The notes under the pieces are model-generated. The model did no database searches and was not told the origin of the DNA. It was given only the letters and a program-made list of their open reading frames with translations. DNA of 64,000 nt from Melampsora larici-populina 98AG31 (lineage: Eukaryota; Basidiomycota; Pucciniomycetes; Pucciniales; Melampsoraceae). Shown here piece after piece: positions 56,796 to 64,000 of this stretch. The stretch spans positions 808,798 through 872,797 of the forward strand of contig NW_006768765.1 of assembly GCF_000204055.1 (NCBI RefSeq), read 5' to 3'. Both the position numbers and the translations under genes were made by a program. Position 1 is the first letter of the stretch, and every line of letters begins with the position of its first letter.

Positions 56796-58798
56796 ATGCC
56801 AATCCTTCCAAGCTCATTGAGTAGCATCAACTCCAAAGTAAATTCAGCTCGTAAAACTTTTAATTCAAGTTTAGATAAAGCAGGAGAGAAATCTGGTATC
56901 TTCAAATCATCATCATCATCAACAACAACACACAATAATCAAAATAGTATCTCATCAAATCAAACAAGTGGAGGCAATCCACCTTATCAGCCAAAATCAA
57001 CAGCACCACCGCCACCACCACCTCGTCGTTACGATTCTAATCAACCCGCCTCATCAAACACTTCAATCAATCAGAATTATGGACCACCACCATCACTTAC
57101 AGCACCACCTCGTTATGTAGCTTCTAGCTCTAATCCTTCAAACACTTCACTTGATCAAAACTATGGTCCACCCCCACCACCTCCTGCGCCACCTCGTCGG
57201 TTAACTTCTACTACATCCAACACTTCACTTAATCGAAACTACGGACCACCACCACCACCACGTCGTTTAGCTTCTACTACATCAAACACTGCCCTCAATC
57301 AAAATTACGGACCACCACCACCTGCACCCCCTCGTCGTTTAACGCCCAATCCATCAAGTAACTCGCTCAATCAAAGTTACGGACCACCACCACCTGCACC
57401 GCCTCGTCGGTTGACTCCTAATCCATCAAATAACTCACTCAATCAAACTTATGAACCACCACCACCTGTTAGCGCTAAACCTGTCCTCTCGTCTTATAGC
57501 AGACCACCTTTACCTACTAGTAACGCATCAGCACATCAAACTAAATTCGAATCGAACCCACCGAATCTTACATTTCTTCAACCTGGCTTAAAGAAATCAA
57601 GCATACCTTATCCACCATTTTCGAAATTTACCGAATCAGATAAATTATCATTTTTTGCTTTATTAGATGAATTTTTCAATGTTCAATCTGATTCAGTTGA
57701 TCAAACTGTATCACCACCTTCTTTATCATCAACACCACCACCACCAATCTCGATTCATAATAAACCCAGGAGCACTTTAAATCAATTTGAAGCGAAATAT
57801 CCCACAACAATCTCATCTAAAGATTTAGCTACTTATTTCTTAAATCATCATTTATGGACATCAAATCAAGATCAATGGTATACATTATCAGATCCAATTC
57901 CAAATCCAATCTTAAATTTAACCGATATCAAACGTATGTCATCTTGGAAACAAACAGGTTCGATTCGACATCAATTCAATTATATTTTATTTTCTGATTT
58001 ATCTCAACTGTGGAGTTCAATAATCTTTAATACCCAAAACCCCTTTCCACCTCAAGAAGTTAAAGTGAAATATCGTCCTACACCTTCTATTAAAGATGTC
58101 AATCAATTGACCATTGCATCTGAAACTTATAGTGATTATTTATTGCAATATCTAGAAGGAGTCGAGAATCGTAAGACTCATGTTGGAAGAGGAGAATGTT
58201 GGGATTTAGCAAATGAAGCATTAAAAGCCATTCCAAGTTTCTCTCCTCATTTACCTTTACCTCTCACTAGTATCAATCGTACTCATGGTTGGTTACTTTA
58301 TCATGGTGAAGCTAATGGATTAGGTAATGGGGTGGGTCATTGGTTACCTGAATGTATTGATCAGATTAGACCGGGTGATGTGATTGAATGGAAATTGGTT
58401 TCTTGCAATACGATTCATCCTACTTTAATGTGTAAATTGGGCGATCCAGTAAGTGATCTTGATGGCTGATTTTTTTAGAAACTCGATCAAGAAAAACCAA
58501 TCAATCAAATGAACTAATAAATGGCTCTTTGTTTTCTGAATTTTAGGATCATACAGCTATGATTCTAGATGTCAAATCATCAAATATAACCAATCGTTTC
58601 ATACCTCCATCTCAATTAGGTCAAATCACAGTCTTGGAACAATCTTTAAAACAATTACCAATCAGAAGAACTTATGATCTTAGTACGATCTCAGCTGGTT
58701 CAGTTTGGATTTATAGACCTGATTCTGAAAAGAATTTATTAGGTCTTAGTGCTAATTCTTGTGATTGGCCTCCCAAAGGTTACACTTTATCTAGTTGA
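56796..58798 (+). CDS. Proline-rich BBC1/AIM3-like protein with cysteine-proteinase-fold C-terminus
   Basis: Exons 56796-58448 and 58547-58798 give 634 residues. The first ~75 residues are Ser/Asn-rich. Residues ~80-230 contain six degenerate repeats of about 20-25 residues built on N.SLNQ.YGPPPP.PPRRL, typical SH3/WW-ligand sequence. The C-terminal ~350 residues are folded, with Cys468 in RGECWDLANEAL, HGWLLYHG, GHWLPECIDQIRPGDVIEW and His553 in DHTAMIL at the start of exon 2, a Cys-His arrangement like NlpC/P60 or CHAP enzymes. Yeast Bbc1/Mti1 and Aim3, actin-patch proteins binding type I myosin or actin regulators, carry such a C-terminal domain; the assignment is from memory. Whether it is catalytic is unknown. 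No SH3 domain is present here, unlike Bbc1. Confidence 0.6.
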
Positions 58799-59112
58799 AA
58801 TAACCTTTTTTTCTTATCAATTTAGATCTCAATTTGTTTGATTTTTCAAATCTCGTTTTTTTGACTCATTGCTGTAACTCTAGTTTCAATTCTTGTTGTT
58901 GTTTGGTCTACAACTTGATATATTTTGTAATAGTTTCAATTGAATTGATTTGGTTCTGACTGAGAAAACGTTCATCAATTCCAAAAAGTAACGTGAAATG
59001 AATAACCAAAAGAATTACTAATCCAGAATTAATATATGAAAAATGAACAGGATATCGACTTTGATTCTACGCATCAAAATCAGTCACAATCTGTTAGGTT
59101 TGAAGTTCAATT
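58799..59112. other. Short convergent intergenic region
   Basis: AT-rich space between two converging genes; it must hold both polyadenylation regions. Nothing else was seen. Confidence 0.4.
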
Positions 59113-60685
59113 TTAATTCGAATCAGAATCAGACCCAGAACCAGAATCCATATCTAAATCATCATCCACCATACTTTGATCAATACCAAAGTCTTCATCA
59201 CCAACTTCGTTTTGCGTGTTTCCTTTTGAATTTGAATCATTATAAAACCCAGTAACAGCTAAACAAGTTAATCTAGAACCTTTGGTATCATATTGAAGTA
59301 AAGGTTTAATTTCTTTAGGTTCTTCATCTTTAATTGGATCTAAGTTCCAAGTAGTAGGTTCAAGTTTATAGATGTTACAAAACCCATCTGATGAGATTGT
59401 AATTCCATAGAGAATTGAATTAATTTCGATTAATTCAATGGCTCTTATACTATTTTGAGAAAAAGAAGATTTTTTTCAAGAAAGAATCAGTCTCAATAAC
59501 TTTTTTTTGTCAAGTCAAAAAATATATATATAATTTTGTTGCCTTACCGATTAGTATGACCAATTAATTCAGAAACACATAATGGTTCAAAATCATCATT
59601 TAAATTGAAAATTCTACCAATTCCATCATCGCATGCTAAAATCAAATGGGTCGTTTCAGTTTGATTAGTTAAAAACTTGGCATCGTGGACTCGACCTCTA
59701 GGTGACTTGAAGGTGAATTTAGGTTCCATTTTCTACAAGACATCAAAAAAATGGGATCTGTTCAAATCTGTTTTTTTTTTAAAATATGAATGTAAAAAAG
59801 ACTAACAGTGTTATAGACAGTAGCAATCGCTCCAGTCAAAACCACAAAAGAATCACCAGTAGGACTCCATTGAACCAAATCAGCAATAGTACCTAATCTA
59901 ACACTACCGATCGGTCTACGATTAGATTGAGCTTGACGAGATAAATCCCAAAGTCTTAAACATCTATCACGACCGACGGTTAACATTAAAGTCGAACGGA
60001 TCGGTTCAAATCCAACAAAGGAAATCGGACCAGGTAATCTTTTAAGTAAAACCCAATCTCTTGTACGATAAAGTGATAATCTAGCTTTCTCATCTCCATC
60101 AGAAACAGCTAACAATCTACCAGTGGGATCAAAACTCGTATGAGATACACCAGGTTGATGATCATCACTTGCCGATGTGGCTGATAAGGTTCCTAAAGCT
60201 CTTTGTCGTTGTAATGACCAAAGTGTAAGTGGACCGGTAGTTGAAGCTGTAGCTAGATGAGTACCTGAAGGTGAGATTGCAATTGAAGTTAATGGTGCTG
60301 AATGGGCTCGGAAATGAAAAAGTGGTAAGATGTTAGGTAAGATTGATGTATCTGTTGAAAATGTGATTTGAATGCCATATAGTAGATGTTCATATGATCC
60401 GAATACGATTTTGATTGAATTAGGTGGAAATGTACTCGATATTGTTGGTACTTTTGATATGATCGGTTTTGGTTTGGTGACGGAAGTTGACGTTGAAGGA
60501 GTAGAAGTAGATTGAGATTCTTGATTGAGATTCTTTCTTGTACCTTTTAATGCAGATTGTAAATTAGTTTGAGTTTTGGTGTTGGGTTTAGTTTGATTTG
60601 AGTTAGTTGAGTCTTGGTTGATTTGATGAACTGTGGCTTGATTTGAACTAATCCTAGCTCTCTTTTGGTTTTTGTTTTTGGTCAT
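59113..60685 (-). CDS. MAK11: WD40 protein, MAK11/PAK1IP1-like ribosome-biogenesis factor
   Basis: Exons 60685-59807, 59732-59548 and 59449-59113 join in frame to 466 residues. The N-terminus is Lys/Asn/Thr/Ser-rich and disordered (about 110 residues). WD40 repeats follow: FGSYEHLLYGI, FRAHSAPLTSIAISPSGTHLATASTTGPLTLW, SLYRTRDW, LMLTVGRDRCLRLWDL, VQWSPTGDSFVVLTG and LILACDDGIGRIF. The GSYEH-LLYGI start and the VGRDRCLRLWDL repeat resemble Mak11/PAK1IP1, a nucleolar factor for 60S subunit assembly. The C-terminus is Asp/Ser-rich. The frame is open upstream of ATG 60685 to 61006, but that part is GC-rich and unlike the family, so it is left out. Convergent with the BBC1-like gene. Confidence 0.72.
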
Positions 60686-61492
60686 CTTGTTGTTCTTGTT
60701 GGTTGTTGGTTGTTGTCGTTGTTGTTGGATGGATGGATGGTGGTTCTTGTTAAACTTTCTTTCCAAGAATTTGGATTCAAATCTCATTTCTGACAAATTG
60801 TGGTTCTTGTCACTTGTAACCAGGGCTGTGACCCGGCCCTGGGCGACACAGTCAGCCCCATGGGTCACGGGTTTTGCTCCAACCCAAAGATACCTCGGAG
60901 AGCTCTCGGGTCGCCTCGAAGCCTGAGGCTGAGCTTTTATTTCTTGAGGCGCTTGACTCACCAGAGTGCAGGATATCAGAATGTAGGTGCGGCGCAAAAA
61001 GGACAAGAAAGATGCACTAGATCATAGATGGCTTTTCCTTTCTCAACCAAAACCTCAACCTATCTATTGAATAAGTGGATCACATTCAAAATGATTTACA
61101 GCTTGGAATCCTTTCTGATCACAATGTGACCTCTTTGTAGTCAGGTAGTTCATGCATATTCATAGCTTGAGATCTCAGCTTCACTTCTATAACATGAAAA
61201 TATATATTTAACTCTTTAACCGCGCTTCATTACTTGCGTGTAGACCTATGTACCATTGCTTTCATGATATCAATGTTGTGTTTTATGGTGTTTTTGAAGA
61301 CAATCAAACCTCTTCCCTGGTGTGTTGGTAGACACTCTGGAGGGGTACATCATTTGTCTGGGAACCAACCAGATGGATTGTCTGGGAACCAAAGATGGAT
61401 CAAAATTCAACCAAATAATAATGAAGAATACTAGATAGTAGATCAGGTTTGAGTGCACTAACACTTTAGCATTATTGTTGTCTGCCTCATTC
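60686..61492. promoter_or_regulatory. Upstream region of the MAK11-like gene
   Basis: A GC-rich patch at about 60822-60935 contains CCCGGCCCTGGGC-like and GGGTCACGGG words and contrasts with AT-rich surroundings. A unit TGTCTGGGAACCAA occurs twice at 61351-61392. No gene was found; the minus-strand open frame through the patch is probably noncoding. Confidence 0.35.
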
Positions 61493-61696
61493 AGGGTACA
61501 CAAGTATTGTCCTGAAAATTTCCAGATGACTTTTTCCAAAACCCCAGAAGGTTTTTTTGGTGTGTTCTGAATCTTGCATTCTGGCATTATGCAACTTCCA
61601 ATTCCCCACTTTGTGTGTGTTTCCAGAACACCAGAAGGTTTCTGGCTTTCTGGAAAAATTTGTCTGGGAATTTCCAGAACAATATTTGTGTACCCT
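61493..61696. mobile_element. 204-bp foldback MITE
   Basis: Inverted termini of about 34 bp beginning AGGGTACACAA (61493) and ending TTGTGTACCCT (61696). TCA and TAA flank the GGGTAC cores, so a TNA-type duplication is possible but mismatched. The unit CAGAAGGTTT occurs twice inside. No coding capacity. Confidence 0.7.
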
Positions 61697-62958
61697 AATT
61701 GTATAAACTTTTGATTGAAAATCTTTCACTTGACCATTTGTGAAGAAAAAAACATTCATGAAGATACTGTATCTATTCTCCTACCCAAGAAAAAAAATGT
61801 TATTTGTCTCAAGTGTACCTCCTTGTGGTTCCAGGAGAGAAGGTGAAATATGACCCTGATCTTACCTGTACTATTTGCATGAAAGAGTTGAAAGTCATCA
61901 TCTGAGATGACCTTGAATAGCATGCCCAAGAACAAGAGAGTCCAAGAGATTTATCAACCCCTTCAGACGCTTGGGTGACCTTCCTCCTGGCTTCCAATAA
62001 AAGACTTCTCAAATGCTGGCTTACAACTTAGTTACTCATATTTTCAACTTTCCATCAATGATTGTGGACCATGTGCATGTAATTTCAAATTGCACTTTTA
62101 TCATTCGCATTTTGAATGAAACTGATTCTGAGCTTCAAACCCAAATTTATCTATCAGAGTATAATAAATCTTACCTTTCTGAACACTTATTCCAAATTGT
62201 TTGCTTTAGATTATTGAATTTACACATAATCAACAAACCAAAACCTTTGCCACAGATTGAAGCAGACCAAATGAATTGTGATCCATTATTGGTATCACGA
62301 ATTCATTTCAAATTGTCCTTCAATTCAGAGTTCCAATCATCTTTCAAATCAAAAATCAAGATTTTTTGGTGTTTATGATCATCATATAAATTTCTGAACA
62401 GTGACTTTCTTTTGTATCATTTACATCAGTACTTTTGGTGTTTGCAATCTGGACTACTGGAATTTCTTTGTGTCTCAATGATCAAGGCAGAATGGAACTG
62501 ATCAGGAGGTCTATTTTATGTTTTTTTTTTCTCACAAGCCTTAAAATGATGATGTAGGATTCGAATGGGGAGTCAAATGCACTCCTTTAGGTTCTAACTT
62601 AATCGTACCTTACACTTCATAATTGTCTCATTGATGGCATGAATGTCACGTTTGGTCAAAGTAAGGATATGCTCTTTCTTACTATTCTCAGTCAAGATAG
62701 TTACGAAAACTCTAAGAATCAATTGTTTTGATTTCTAATTCAATATCTAACTTATGCTAAACCTGTGGATACATCCCTCGGGATAATATGTTCTATTGCG
62801 ATACGTGGAAATCCATCAACTACAAGATTAGCTTGGTCTGGTCTATTTTATCTTGAAGATGAATTTTAAATAACTACAGAATCTGTTCTTCCACAGTTGA
62901 ATCAACTATGTACCTTGAAGAATTTGTTCCGTGCAATAATTAACTTGAAAAAGAACCA
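61697..62958. other. Gene-free stretch
   Basis: The open frame 62013-62378 (121 residues) has no recognisable motif and no splice partners. Nothing else was supportable. The 3' end of the phosphatase gene lies at the right border. Confidence 0.4.
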
Positions 62959-63750
62959 TCAGGCCAATGGTTTCTTATCAGCCTCTTCACCAAATCTTTG
63001 AACATGATATCGTGCTTTGTTTCCCTTTTCATTTAACCAAACTTGAATTTCAGAGATAGAGCCACCTGTTTGATATTTTTTCAAATCTACTTCCTTTGCC
63101 TTTGTAGCTTCTTTGCTCATGAAATATTCAACCATCAATTTAATTGACCATTGATGTGTGGAAACAATTACGTTTCTCGGAGCTTTGAGTTCTGCTTGAT
63201 CATTCAGAAGTTCTTCTAAAAATTTATAAGTACGTTCTTGATACTCTGCCGTTGATTCTCCGCCGTGCACCTTCCCATCTTCCCAATTGACCTCTTTGTT
63301 TCTGGTCAGATCCACTGACTGTCCTTGCCAATTTCCAAAGTTCAATCCCTTGAGATCCCCATTTTGCACAATATCAACGCCTGGGTGTTCCAATTGAATT
63401 CTTTTAGCCGTTTCTAAAGCTCGACCTAACGGGCAGCTGAAGATTTTCCCCACAGGTACTTCGCTTAGTTTGTTGGCAGCGTTCTCAGCTTCTTGCTTCC
63501 CTTGTTCGTCAAGTTGATAGATTATTTCACGATCCTCTTTCTCAAGATCAGGATCAACATCTAACCAACCCTGAATCAAGTCGACTTTATTGGCTGGGGT
63601 GTTTCCATGACGGACTAAGAAGATCTTATAGTCGGGTTCTGAAGATGCAAGTACTTCACGACTTTGAGAGATGAGGGCGCCGCTTGACATTGGTCCCCAG
63701 GACAAAAGAACAGTGGCAATCAAAAGACCGAGCTGCCTAGAAGAATGCAT
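62959..63750 (-). CDS. Secreted histidine phosphatase (phosphoglycerate-mutase-like)
   Basis: Single-exon gene, 263 residues. An N-terminal signal peptide (LLIATVLLSWGPMSSGA) suggests secretion. Branch-1 histidine phosphatase features: IFLVRHGNTPANK with the phosphorylated His of the RHG motif (about residue 47), SCPLGRALETAKRI, LKGLNFGNWQGQ, VHGGESTAEYQERT and the second catalytic His in VSTHQWS. Length is normal for the family. ATG at 63750 directly precedes the signal peptide. Substrates of such enzymes are phosphorylated sugars or other small molecules; this one is not readable. As a secreted enzyme of a probable plant parasite it could act at the host interface, which is only a guess. 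Confidence 0.85.
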   Translation of the reverse strand: MHSSRQLGLLIATVLLSWGPMSSGALISQSREVLASSEPDYKIFLVRHGNTPANKVDLIQGWLDVDPDLEKEDREIIYQLDEQGKQEAENAANKLSEVPVGKIFSCPLGRALETAKRIQLEHPGVDIVQNGDLKGLNFGNWQGQSVDLTRNKEVNWEDGKVHGGESTAEYQERTYKFLEELLNDQAELKAPRNVIVSTHQWSIKLMVEYFMSKEATKAKEVDLKKYQTGGSISEIQVWLNEKGNKARYHVQRFGEEADKKPLA

Positions 63751-64000
63751 GATTAAGAGACGTAAAATAGTTCTAATCTAACAGCGAGATATCTTTCGAT
63801 TTCTTTTGGGCTCCTTAACGAGAGAGCCAAAAAAGTGGCCTTTGGATCGACCCTTATAGGAAATATATCTGAAACATCGAGACTGCAAACTCATCGCAGA
63901 ACTTGCGCAGCTCAGCATTTACACTTATCTATACCAATATACACAGTCATTTGGAGTTCAACCAGTGATACTCGTTCGAAGTCATGTGTGAAGCCATCGG
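63751..64000. promoter_or_regulatory. Upstream region of the phosphatase gene
   Basis: Only 250 bp are visible. CTCTCGTTAAGGAGCC-like sequence at 63811-63826 and no clear TATA box. No second gene is visible at the window edge. Confidence 0.3.

Noticed and set aside
60686..61006. In-frame upstream extension of the MAK11-like gene
   Set aside because: The segment is GC-rich, contains no WD40 sequence and would start at a frame edge; ATG 60685 opens the typical Lys/Asn-rich N-terminus.
62560..62610. GGATTCGAATGGGG word resembling a tRNA T-arm
   Set aside because: No acceptor stem, D-arm or anticodon arm can be placed at correct distances on either strand.
1..64000. CRISPR arrays, rRNA and bacterial-type operons
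   Set aside because: No regularly spaced repeats or rRNA sequence; genes have introns and individual spacing as in a fungal nuclear genome.

Overview
The window looks like a chromosome segment of a basidiomycete fungus, most likely a rust (Pucciniales, Melampsora-like). The genes are AT-rich, with many short GT-AG introns (about 60-150 bp). Genes for a fungal-type mRNA 5'-triphosphatase, an ALG6 glucosyltransferase, a MAK11-like WD40 protein and MBOAT wax-synthase-like proteins sit between large blocks of nested transposons. The rust assignment is an inference from overall character; nothing here proves the species.

Layout. 1-15 kb is repeat-rich: a decayed hAT transposase (2.1-4.4 kb), a Harbinger-type MITE (6.8-7.8 kb), an unclassified repeat here called R1 (8.0-10.7 kb) carrying a mariner-like insertion, and weak minus-strand gene remnants. 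15.2-28.2 kb is a compact gene block: a secreted GMC oxidoreductase (-), ALG6 with a long acidic tail (+), a CET1-type RNA triphosphatase (+), a SET-domain methyltransferase (+) and an MBOAT wax-synthase-like gene (-). 29-47 kb is a transposon island: a hAT element nested in foldback repeats; a second R1 copy carrying a solo LTR and a MITE; three small MITEs; and a nearly complete Ngaro/DIRS-like tyrosine-recombinase retrotransposon (40.1-47.0 kb) that sits without target duplication in one arm of an older foldback MITE. 48.3-52.3 kb holds two more MBOAT paralogues (+). 52.9-56.7 kb is a hAT transposon (-) with one internal stop. 56.8-63.8 kb holds a proline-rich BBC1/AIM3-like protein (+), a MAK11/PAK1IP1-like WD40 protein (-) and a secreted histidine phosphatase (-).

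How the parts relate. The three MBOAT genes have identical intron positions and phases, and two share an upstream block, so they are one duplicated family now split by about 20 kb of transposons. The Ngaro element carries Gag, RT-RNase H and tyrosine recombinase (YR) reading frames between split direct repeats. Its recombinase is broken by a 363-bp MITE whose removal together with one target-site copy would restore the frame. Repeats R1 and the foldbacks act as natural empty sites that date several insertions. I found no tRNA, rRNA or CRISPR array.
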